From an uncultured Collinsella sp. (GTDB lineage Bacteria > Actinomycetota > Coriobacteriia > Coriobacteriales > Coriobacteriaceae), in assembly GCA_958348225.1 (NCBI GenBank), contig CATVYG010000056.1, positions 1 to 6,090 on the forward strand: a DNA stretch of 6,090 nt, in the 5' to 3' direction. Of this stretch, positions 1-4,814 are shown in pieces. The translations under genes and the position numbers were made by a program. Below the pieces are notes generated by a model. The model worked only from the letters and a program-made list of their open reading frames with translations. It had not been told where the DNA came from and did no database searches. Within the stretch, counting starts at the first letter, position 1, and each line of letters begins with the position of its first letter.

Positions 1-9
1 CGTTTGTCT

Positions 10-67
10 CCACCCGCGTAGCGGGTGGTTTAAAGCTGGCCGCTGCGCGGCCAGCAGACTAAAGTCT
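10..67. other. Cluster of three adjacent stem-loops at the window edge
   Basis: Three hairpins follow each other almost without gaps. The first is 10-17 paired with 21-28 (8 bp, CCACCCGC/GCGGGTGG, loop GTA). The second is 35-43 paired with 47-55 (9 bp, GCTGGCCGC/GCGGCCAGC, loop TGC). The third is AGAC at 56-59 paired with GTCT at 64-67 (loop TAAA). All arms are perfect. The first is followed by TTTAAA, so it could be a weak plus-strand terminator. A hairpin series followed by TCAA (74-77) also resembles the right end of an IS200/IS605-type element, where hairpins mark the transposase site and the 3' end of the TnpB guide RNA. No transposase is in the window, so the structure is seen but its identity is a guess. 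Confidence 0.5.
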
Positions 68-70
68 TGA

Positions 71-108
71 AAATCAAAGTGCTCATTGCCTGTGTGGCAA
101 TGAGCACT
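71..108 (-). terminator. Intrinsic terminator of the lipoprotein gene
   Basis: Positions 78-90 and 96-108 form a perfect 13-bp stem with a 5-nt loop (TGTGT on the plus strand). Read on the minus strand, the stem is followed by the T-rich stretch TTGATTT (77-71). It lies about 74 bp past the stop codon of the minus-strand gene ending at 182. The T-tract is interrupted, so termination may be incomplete. There is no T-tract on the plus-strand side. Confidence 0.7.
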
Positions 109-181
109 AATTGACGTAGATTAAATATTAGTTCTAACGTGAAACCCTGGAGCTGCTTGAGCAAAGAGGAAATGCCTATAA

Positions 182-1135
182 TCAGTCAGCTTCGACTTCA
201 TCGGAAGTTGGCTCATCAAGAACAAAAGATGCTGAGCCACCTGTTCGGGTAACTATTCCGCCAAATCCTTGATAAGTTGAGCTGTATACATCATCGCTGG
301 TGTCGCTTTCGATGAGATTAACCTCTCGATTGACGTAGCAGCTGAGGTACGAGTTAGATATGGATTCGTACTTAGTATCGTCATCGGCTCTAAGGAGTGA
401 ATACCAGAGCTCCTTTCTGCCCCATGCTGCGGCACCTCCCCCACTAAGGCTAAGCACCCCAGGATATCCACATGTCGGCAAGCATACTTTCTCATATTCC
501 GTGTTGTTGCCTGTGTCGTCTGTTTGAACCTCAAGCGAATAGGATTTACCCTCTGGTTCCTTTGGCAACGACATAGATTTAAGGTCTTCAAAAAAACGCG
601 AGAAGTAGGCATTTTCAACATTCAAGTCAGGATTATCCGCTGCCTCGGCCTTTAGGTCCTCGTAACTAGAAGAGAGCTCATCGATCACATTTTGCTTTTT
701 GCTTTCAAATTCGTCCTGCGATATGGGCCAATGCTCTTTAGCCATCGAGAGAACTTCTTTATCCGAAAGACCTTCAAGGTCCCTAAATCGAATCACCGAA
801 GAGCCCGTTTCGTCGTATACATTCCAACATGTAACCGTTCCGTCTCCGTAAAATTCAAAGATTGCCGTTATCGATGTGTCTTTAGCAACGCTCTCACGTC
901 CGTCTGCATAGTCATTACCAAAAGTGAACCAAAGCCCCTTTTGTTTGAAAGCGTCGGAGGGCGTATACGTCCCCGTCGCTTCAAGCCAATCGAACTGCTC
1001 CTTATCTGATGCAGTGTTATCCGCGGAATCGATTGGCCTGTCGTTTGTTGAGCAGCCACTCAAGGGGGATAGCAGCAAACATCCTGCAGCCAATCCCATA
1101 TGTTTAACGATCTGCCGTCTTGAATAGCACTGCAT
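182..1135 (-). CDS. Predicted Tat-exported lipoprotein of unknown function
   Basis: Encodes 317 residues. The N-terminus has a twin-arginine-like motif, SRRQIVK (residues 5-11), then a hydrophobic stretch (about 13-24) and a lipobox, LSGC, with Cys28 as the predicted lipidation site. The mature protein should therefore be anchored to the outer face of the membrane, probably after export in a folded state. The rest is soluble and acidic, with a Ser/Asp-rich linker after Cys28, probable beta strands around 67-110 (GLWFTFGNDY, FEFYGDGTVTCW), a charged helical stretch near 123-188, and a Gly/Ser-rich part (227-238). I recognise no catalytic motif and no named family. The ATG at 1135 was chosen because AAAAGGAG lies 5 nt upstream; the frame stays open to an ATG at 1246 that has no such site. 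The gene is visibly more AT-rich than the operon to the right, which suggests a different origin. It appears monocistronic. Confidence 0.85.
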   Translation of the reverse strand: MQCYSRRQIVKHMGLAAGCLLLSPLSGCSTNDRPIDSADNTASDKEQFDWLEATGTYTPSDAFKQKGLWFTFGNDYADGRESVAKDTSITAIFEFYGDGTVTCWNVYDETGSSVIRFRDLEGLSDKEVLSMAKEHWPISQDEFESKKQNVIDELSSSYEDLKAEAADNPDLNVENAYFSRFFEDLKSMSLPKEPEGKSYSLEVQTDDTGNNTEYEKVCLPTCGYPGVLSLSGGGAAAWGRKELWYSLLRADDDTKYESISNSYLSCYVNREVNLIESDTSDDVYSSTYQGFGGIVTRTGGSASFVLDEPTSDEVEAD

Positions 1136-1140
1136 AGACA

Positions 1141-1148
1141 CTCCTTTT
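1141..1148 (-). promoter_or_regulatory. Shine-Dalgarno site fixing the lipoprotein start
   Basis: The minus strand reads AAAAGGAG, then TGTCT, then ATG. The 5-nt spacing and strong match to the 16S anti-Shine-Dalgarno set the start at 1135, not at the in-frame ATG at 1246. The chosen start also puts the Tat and lipobox signal at the very N-terminus, as expected. Confidence 0.85.
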
Positions 1149-1164
1149 CTACGTACGTGTAGAA
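1147..1164. repeat. Small inverted repeat next to the lipoprotein Shine-Dalgarno
   Basis: TTCTAC (1147-1152) and GTAGAA (1159-1164) are perfect 6-bp arms around a 6-bp centre, GTACGT. The repeat touches the Shine-Dalgarno site on its upstream side, where it could be a repressor operator or a leader hairpin affecting translation. Arms this short can arise by chance. Confidence 0.4.
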
Positions 1165-1167
1165 GAA

Positions 1168-1193
1168 ATGGTATCCCCCCCCCGAAAAGACAA
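1168..1193 (-). promoter_or_regulatory. Possible lipoprotein promoter with a G9 run in the spacer
   Basis: On the minus strand TTGTCT (1193-1188, 4 of 6 with the -35 consensus) and TACCAT (1173-1168, 4 of 6 with the -10 consensus) are 14 nt apart. Nine of the spacer bases are an uninterrupted G run (plus-strand C at 1175-1183). A 14-nt spacer is shorter than the usual 16-18, so the promoter as written would be weak. Slippage in the G run would change the spacing. The box assignments are tentative; the G9 run is seen directly. Confidence 0.35.
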
Positions 1194-1214
1194 CCGTGCT
1201 CTGCGGTGAGTTTA

Positions 1215-1256
1215 CCGAGCGGCATCTTATATGTCCCGAGCGGCATCTTTCATGTC
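1215..1256. repeat. Tandem pair of 21-bp direct repeats upstream of the lipoprotein gene
   Basis: Positions 1215-1235 and 1236-1256 are abutting 21-bp copies that differ at only two neighbouring positions (AT against TC, after a shared CCGAGCGGCATCTT). Each ends in ATGTC. Twenty-one bp is two helical turns, so bound proteins would sit on the same DNA face, which fits a regulator operator for the lipoprotein gene. The length is also a multiple of three, so the repeats stay in frame with the upstream extension of the ORF, where they would encode MPLG repeats; no Shine-Dalgarno supports that reading. Confidence 0.6.
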
Positions 1257-1290
1257 ATTAGAAAAAGCTGTCGTGTTTTGACGGGGGGGT

Positions 1291-1355
1291 CCTCCGGTGG
1301 GAGCTACTCCAGCTCAAACGCTCCGGTGTAGAGCTGGAGTAGCTCCCACCGGAGG
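1291..1355. repeat. Perfect 25-bp inverted repeat with a 15-nt loop
   Basis: The arms 1291-1315 and 1331-1355 are exact reverse complements. Each arm also contains its own small inverted repeat (GAGCT/AGCTC, 1301-1315 and 1331-1345). The loop contains CTCCGGTG (1321-1328), a second copy of part of the left arm (1292-1299), which can pair instead with CACCGGAG at 1347-1354. Two exclusive folds are therefore possible. A G7 run (1283-1289) and GGGGCCCC (1358-1365) flank the structure. Neither side has a T-tract, so a simple terminator is unlikely. It lies between the end of the LysR gene and the upstream region of the lipoprotein gene. It may be a REP- or MITE-like element or an RNA structure past the LysR gene. 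Confidence 0.85.
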
Positions 1356-1403
1356 CTGGGGCCCCATTTGTTTGCTGAGATTTTTCTAGGACAGCGAGAG
1401 TAG

Positions 1404-1421
1404 TTAAAAAAGCCCCGTCCC
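1404..1421 (-). terminator. Terminator-like remnant after the LysR gene
   Basis: Eight bases past the LysR stop codon the minus strand reads GGGACGGGGC and then six T, the usual layout of the 3' arm and T-tract of an intrinsic terminator. I find no good matching 5' arm: only a 5-bp stem, CCCAA/TTGGG using 1441-1445 and 1419-1423. It may be weak or decayed, with the larger inverted repeat at 1291-1355 acting as backup. Confidence 0.25.
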
Positions 1422-1428
1422 AAATGAG

Positions 1429-2307
1429 CTAGTTGAGGAGTTGGGCCATGGCGTTGACGAATTTTTGTACTTGGAGGGTGGGCTCGAGCGGATAGTGCAA
1501 AAAGACCGGCACCTCTCGCCCGCACAGGAACGGCACGCCCACAAAGGCCGGGTGCACCCCCGACCATGCGCCGCAGGTGAGCACCGCGTCGCCCTTTTCC
1601 TCTGCCTCGTTAAAGAGCGCAAAGTCAAAGCTGTCCACGTCGATCACGTCCACGCCGCCGTCGGCCAACAGATCGATACGCAGACTGTCCATAGCGTCGT
1701 TGCCGTGACGGAGCACGCGCAGGCGCATGCCCTCTAAGTCGGCAACTGTGATGCGCGTCTTGCGCGCCAGCGGGCTCGTGCGCGGCAGGTCGATATAAAA
1801 CGGCACGTTAACGATGCGAAGCTTTTGGCAGGCGTCGCCCCAGCGTGGAGTAGAAAAACTCGACTGCACTACATCCACCTCGCGGCCCAAGCTGCGCATG
1901 ACGGATTCGCGCTCGTCATAGAGGTCGCTTACCGGCACGATCTCAAATCGCAGTGATGGCTCCAGCTCGTGCACACCCGTCCACATCGACAGCGTCTGGC
2001 GCCCCGGACACATCATCGACACGCCCAGACGCACGGCCCCGCCATCGCCCGCCGCGCGTCGGGCACGGCGTAGCGCGTCCTCGGACTGCCGCATGATCGA
2101 ACGTGCATCGTCCACCAGCAGAGCACCTGCCGGCGTCACCTTAACACCCGAATGCGAGCGCTCGAACAGCGTGATGCCGAACTCGGCCTCGAAGCCCGAC
2201 ACCTGTTTGACGAGCGCCGGGGTCGACACGCGCAATTTTGCCGCCGCACGCGAGAAGCTTCCCAGCTCCGCGGCGGCCGATATGGCCTCGAGTCGTCGAT
2301 CGTACAC
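1429..2307 (-). CDS. LysR-type transcriptional regulator
   Basis: Encodes 292 residues, a typical size for the family. The N-terminal winged helix-turn-helix is clear: YDRRLEAISAAAELGSFSRA at 2-21, the recognition helix around STPALVKQVSGFE (28-40), and the wing LFERSHSGVKVTPAG (47-61). A linker helix follows, then a periplasmic-binding-protein-like effector domain from about residue 85, opening with AVRLGVS. LysR-type proteins usually act as tetramers that bind a small ligand and often activate a divergently transcribed operon while repressing their own gene. Here the neighbour is the dehydrogenase-transporter cluster starting at 2541, so that is the likely target; the ligand is unknown. The GTG start at 2307 was chosen over an upstream TTG (2335-2337) because GGGAG lies 6 nt before it and the TTG has no ribosome-binding site. 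An ATG at 2332-2330 is out of frame. Confidence 0.9.
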   Translation of the reverse strand: MYDRRLEAISAAAELGSFSRAAAKLRVSTPALVKQVSGFEAEFGITLFERSHSGVKVTPAGALLVDDARSIMRQSEDALRRARRAAGDGGAVRLGVSMMCPGRQTLSMWTGVHELEPSLRFEIVPVSDLYDERESVMRSLGREVDVVQSSFSTPRWGDACQKLRIVNVPFYIDLPRTSPLARKTRITVADLEGMRLRVLRHGNDAMDSLRIDLLADGGVDVIDVDSFDFALFNEAEEKGDAVLTCGAWSGVHPAFVGVPFLCGREVPVFLHYPLEPTLQVQKFVNAMAQLLN

Positions 2308-2313
2308 GTCAAT

Positions 2314-2318
2314 CTCCC
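2314..2318 (-). promoter_or_regulatory. Shine-Dalgarno site deciding the LysR GTG start
   Basis: The minus strand reads GGGAG, ATTGAC, GTG. The 6-nt spacing supports initiation at GTG (2307-2305). The N-terminus then starts directly at the conserved YDRRLEA segment instead of carrying a ten-residue extension with no family counterpart. Confidence 0.7.
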
Positions 2319-2404
2319 GTTTCCAGACGCATGGCAATGAACTGCCGAAGGGGGTCGTTTTGGCAGGCCACGCGCTTAATTGAGGAAAAACCGCATCGCA
2401 CAGT

Positions 2405-2421
2405 GTAAACCTACGGTTAAC
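2405..2421. promoter_or_regulatory. Candidate LysR operator in the divergent region
   Basis: GTAAACC (2405-2411) and GGTTAAC (2415-2421) form an inverted repeat with one mismatch around TAC. Its centre (2413) is about 65 bp upstream of the start site predicted from the plus-strand promoter at 2443-2471, the usual place for a LysR recognition site. It also overlaps the expected start site of the LysR gene's own promoter, which would allow autorepression. It lacks the exact T-N11-A spacing at the symmetric position, so the call is an inference from position and symmetry. Confidence 0.45.
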
Positions 2422-2424
2422 GCC

Positions 2425-2433
2425 ATTCTAACA
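2425..2433 (-). promoter_or_regulatory. Candidate extended -10 promoter for the LysR gene
   Basis: The minus strand reads TGTTAGAAT: a TG element one base before TAGAAT, which matches TATAAT at 5 of 6 positions. No good -35 is present at 16-18 bp, in keeping with an extended -10 promoter. It implies an untranslated leader of about 110 nt before the GTG at 2307. Confidence 0.35.
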
Positions 2434-2442
2434 AATATGCAA

Positions 2443-2471
2443 TTCACCTGCGCAAATGCAAAGCATACGAT
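2443..2471 (+). promoter_or_regulatory. Candidate promoter for the dehydrogenase-transporter cluster
   Basis: TTCACC (2443-2448) and TACGAT (2466-2471) are separated by 17 bp; each matches the consensus at 4 of 6 positions. Weak boxes suit an activator-dependent promoter next to a LysR gene. The predicted start near 2478 gives a leader of about 63 nt. ATGC-AAA-GCAT (2457-2467, just over the -10) is a further small inverted repeat. Confidence 0.35.
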
Positions 2472-2487
2472 AACCAGCGAAAACCAC

Positions 2488-2514
2488 GTGGGTCGGTTAA
2501 TGGGAGCGACCCAC
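2488..2514 (+). promoter_or_regulatory. GC-rich hairpin in the leader of the SDR gene
   Basis: GTGGGTCG (2488-2495) pairs perfectly with CGACCCAC (2507-2514) across an 11-nt loop, 26 bp before the SDR start codon and shortly before its ribosome-binding region (about 2527-2533). Its left arm overlaps the palindrome CCACGTGG (2484-2491). It could be a second protein-binding site or an mRNA leader hairpin that stabilises or gates the transcript. There is no T-tract, so it is not a classic terminator. Confidence 0.5.
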
Positions 2515-2540
2515 CGGGAGGCACGAGAAGGGAAGTTCCT

Positions 2541-3422
2541 ATGAGCAATTGGCTTAAGCTCGAGGGCGATGTCTGCGCCGTGACTGGCGCGCTCGGCGGT
2601 ATGGGCGCCGAGATCTGCCGCGAGTTCGCCCGCAATGGCGCCAACGTCGTCCTGCTCGACCTGGACGAGGAGAAGGTCAAGGCCGCAGCCGCCGACCTCG
2701 CCGCCGAGTTTGGCATCCACGCCGAGGGTTACAAGATGAACGCCACCGACGAGGCCGAGGTTCAGGCCGCCGTCGACGCCACCATCGCCGACTTCGGCCG
2801 CGTCGACGTCCTTGTCAACACCGCCGGCATCCTGCGCTTCGCCGCCATGGAGGACCTGCCGCTGAGCGACTGGGAGCAGGTGCTCAACGTCAATCTCACC
2901 GGTTACTTCATCACCTCGCAGCGCTTTGGTCGCGAGATGATCAAGGCCGGCCAGGGTCGCCTGGTGCACATCTCGACCGTTGCCAGCCACTCCCCCGAGA
3001 CGTTCTCGGGCGTGTACAGCTCCACCAAGGCGGGCGTCAACATGATGTCCAAGATGCTCGCTGCCGAGTGGGGCCCCTACGGCGTGCGTTCCAACTGCGT
3101 CGAGCCCTGCTTCGTTAAGACCCCGATGTCGGCCAACTTCTACGCCGACCCCGAGGTCGAAAAGAGCCGCAGCCGTCTGATCGCCACGCGCCGCATCGGC
3201 GAGGTCGGCGATATCGCCAACGCCGTCATGTTCCTGGCGTCCAAGCGCTCGGACTTTACCACCGGCGACGCCATCAAGGTCGACGGCGGCTTCTCCAACA
3301 TGATGGGCGATCTCACCGCCAAGCCCGGCGGCCGTCGCGCCTATGCCGACAACTACCTCAAGAACAAGGGTGTCGAGCTTTGGTCCGATGAGTCCGGCGT
3401 CGCCAAGCCGACCGACCAGTAA
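2541..3422 (+). CDS. Short-chain dehydrogenase/reductase (classical SDR type)
   Basis: Encodes 293 residues; predicted to oxidise a hydroxyl or reduce a ketone with NAD(H) in the cytoplasm. The Rossmann fold shows TGALGGMG (15-22, the TGxxxGxG cofactor loop), Asp40 ending beta-2 (favours NAD over NADP), NTAG (93-96, for NNAG), and Asn118 in NVNLTG. The active site has Tyr159 and Lys163 (YSSTK). By ungapped comparison with FabG-type proteins (GR to Tyr spacing), the catalytic Ser position holds Thr146, with Ser145 beside it. The usual PG after the active site is PC (189-190). TGDAIKVDGG (241-250) is the normal family end, but about 40 more residues follow, a tail that may aid oligomer contacts or substrate choice. 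First gene of a co-directional cluster with an OFA-type transporter and a Gfo/Idh/MocA dehydrogenase. The substrate is unknown; I see no basis to call it a bile-acid enzyme. Confidence 0.9.
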   Translation: MSNWLKLEGDVCAVTGALGGMGAEICREFARNGANVVLLDLDEEKVKAAAADLAAEFGIHAEGYKMNATDEAEVQAAVDATIADFGRVDVLVNTAGILRFAAMEDLPLSDWEQVLNVNLTGYFITSQRFGREMIKAGQGRLVHISTVASHSPETFSGVYSSTKAGVNMMSKMLAAEWGPYGVRSNCVEPCFVKTPMSANFYADPEVEKSRSRLIATRRIGEVGDIANAVMFLASKRSDFTTGDAIKVDGGFSNMMGDLTAKPGGRRAYADNYLKNKGVELWSDESGVAKPTDQ

Positions 3423-3434
3423 ACCAACCTGACA

Positions 3435-3465
3435 GGGAGGCCCCGCGGACACGCCCGCTCCTCCC
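3435..3465 (+). other. Intercistronic stem-loop between the SDR and transporter genes
   Basis: GGGAGG (3435-3440) pairs with CCTCCC (3460-3465), and inside it GCGG (3445-3448) pairs with CCGC (3455-3458), giving a two-part stem with an asymmetric internal loop. It starts 13 nt after the SDR stop codon and is not followed by a T-tract. A likely role is to shield the 3' end of the SDR message or lower downstream expression; this is inferred. Confidence 0.45.
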
Positions 3466-3488
3466 CCGTATCGATTAGAAAGAGTCAA

Positions 3489-4745
3489 ATGGCTTCCAGC
3501 AACTCCAACAAGGGTCGCGCCGTCGTGCTTTCCGCCGCGTGCGTCACCATGTTCTTCATCAGCTCCATCGCGCTGTATTCCGTCGTGAGCAAGAACCTGC
3601 TCGCCGTCTACCCCGAGTGGTCCAGCGCTCTTACCTGGGCCTTCCCGGTCTTTCAGACCATCATGGCCGTGACGGGCATCTTCGCCGGCCGCATCTCCGA
3701 TAAGATCGGCCCGCGCAACGTCGTGATCGCCGCCGCCGTGTGCTACGGCGTGGGCTGGTTCATGTCCGGCACCGTCACCGAGCCGTGGCAGTTCTACCTG
3801 TGGTTCTCGCTCGTCGCCGCTGTCGGCAACGGTCTGGGCTACAACCCGGCGCTCACCACCGGCCAAAAGTGGTTCATCGACAAGAAGGGTCTCGCCTCCG
3901 GCATCACCCTGGCCGCTTCGACCGCCGGTCCCGCCGTGCTGTCCCCGGTACTCGCCTCGCTGCTCATCCCGAGCCTGGGCATCTTTGGCGCCCTCAAGGC
4001 GCTCGGCGTCATCTTCTTTGTGACGATCGCCGCCTCCGCCCTGTTCCTGAAGGCCCCCGAGGCCGGTTGGCTGCCCGAGGGCTTCGAGGCCCCCAAGGGT
4101 GGCGCACATGCCGGCACCTTCGGTGACCTCACCCCGGGCGAGATGGTCAAGACCCCGCGCTTCTGGGTCCTCATCGTCACCTTCGCCTTTGCCGCCACCG
4201 CGGGCACCCTGCTCGTGGGCAAGGTTGCCTCCATCGCCGCCGTCCAGCTCTTCGCCGACCCCACGAGCGCCGCGGCCGTCGCCCTCGGCGGTGTGGTGGT
4301 CTCCGTCAACACCTGCGCCAACCTGGTTGGCCGCCTGTCCTTTGGTCAGATCATCGACAAGCTCGGCGCCTACAAGTCGCTGCTCATCAGCCTTGTCGTC
4401 ACCATCGTCGCCCTCGTCATCATGTCGATGAGCTTTACACAGAGCATGTTCTTCGTAGCGCTCGCCCTGCTCGGCTTTAGCTTTGGCGCCCTGCTCGTCA
4501 TCTACCCGCCGCTCACCGGTGGCGCCTTTGGCACCAGCAACATCGGCGTCAACTACGGCATCATGTTTTTGGGTTACGCCGCCTCCACCTGGATCAGCCA
4601 GCCCATCACCGCCGTGCTGTATCACGCCGAGGCCGGCAGCGCCGCCTACCAGCAGTCCTTCTACGGCGCCATTGTGATCGCCGCCATCGCCGTCGTGCTC
4701 ACCGTCTACATGATGGTCTCCGACAGCAAGAAGAAGTTCGCCTAG
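3489..4745 (+). CDS. Major facilitator superfamily transporter, OFA (oxalate/formate antiporter)-like
   Basis: Encodes 418 residues with about 12 predicted membrane segments (near 11-33, 46-66, 77-95, 101-120, 136-160, 165-187, 224-245, 262-283, 295-313, 318-340, 352-375, 390-410), as expected for an inner-membrane MFS carrier. Motif A between helices 2 and 3 is GRISDKIGPR (67-76), with a degenerate second copy, GRLSFGQIIDKLG (281-293), in the C-terminal half. Typical OFA features are the stretch 118-139 (YNPALTTGQKWFIDKKGLAS and on), PEAGWLPEGF in the central loop (190-199), and TPRFWVLI starting helix 7. OFA proteins mostly move small organic anions. Predicted helix 11 has no charged residue, whereas the oxalate carrier OxlT needs a Lys there, so oxalate is an unlikely substrate. 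The ATG is preceded by AAAGAG, a modest ribosome-binding site. It lies 66 bp after the SDR gene and 69 bp before the Gfo/Idh/MocA gene, so it probably imports their substrate. Confidence 0.88.
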   Translation: MASSNSNKGRAVVLSAACVTMFFISSIALYSVVSKNLLAVYPEWSSALTWAFPVFQTIMAVTGIFAGRISDKIGPRNVVIAAAVCYGVGWFMSGTVTEPWQFYLWFSLVAAVGNGLGYNPALTTGQKWFIDKKGLASGITLAASTAGPAVLSPVLASLLIPSLGIFGALKALGVIFFVTIAASALFLKAPEAGWLPEGFEAPKGGAHAGTFGDLTPGEMVKTPRFWVLIVTFAFAATAGTLLVGKVASIAAVQLFADPTSAAAVALGGVVVSVNTCANLVGRLSFGQIIDKLGAYKSLLISLVVTIVALVIMSMSFTQSMFFVALALLGFSFGALLVIYPPLTGGAFGTSNIGVNYGIMFLGYAASTWISQPITAVLYHAEAGSAAYQQSFYGAIVIAAIAVVLTVYMMVSDSKKKFA

Positions 4746-4753
4746 TTTTACCG

Positions 4754-4784
4754 ATGCGACAAAGGGACAGTCCCCTTGTCGCAT
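4754..4784 (+). repeat. REP-like GGGACAGTCCCC hairpin within the operon
   Basis: ATGCGACAA (4754-4762) pairs with TTGTCGCAT (4776-4784). After one A/C mismatch, GGG (4764-4766) pairs with CCC (4772-4774) over the loop ACAGT. The result is a 31-nt, almost palindromic element between the transporter and Gfo/Idh/MocA genes. I recall GACAAAGGGACAGTCCCC-type hairpins as common intergenic elements in Collinsella and some Firmicutes; I could not check this here. It has no T-tract, so it may modulate mRNA stability or read-through and not end transcription. Confidence 0.7.
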
Positions 4785-4814
4785 TCCACCGGTCACCAGT
4801 ATTAAGGAGTCAAA

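Noticed and set aside
10..108. CRISPR-like repeats at the left edge
   Set aside because: The hairpins differ from each other in sequence and size and have no spacers between identical repeats.
1136..1246. 37-residue N-terminal extension of the lipoprotein from the ATG at 1246
   Set aside because: There is no Shine-Dalgarno before 1246, the extension would bury the Tat/lipobox signal, and it would cross the possible promoter. The ATG at 1135 has an ideal ribosome-binding site.
1441..1737. Plus-strand open frame opposite the LysR gene
   Set aside because: It is a shadow frame over the LysR effector domain with no recognisable domain or ribosome-binding site.
2308..2337. TTG start for the LysR gene at 2337, or an ATG at 2332-2330
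   Set aside because: TTG has no ribosome-binding site and adds residues with no family counterpart; the ATG is out of frame. GTG at 2307 has GGGAG at good spacing.
2541..3422. Bile-acid 7-beta-hydroxysteroid dehydrogenase, known from Collinsella
   Set aside because: From memory that enzyme has a different N-terminus and active-site surroundings; only generic SDR motifs are shared.
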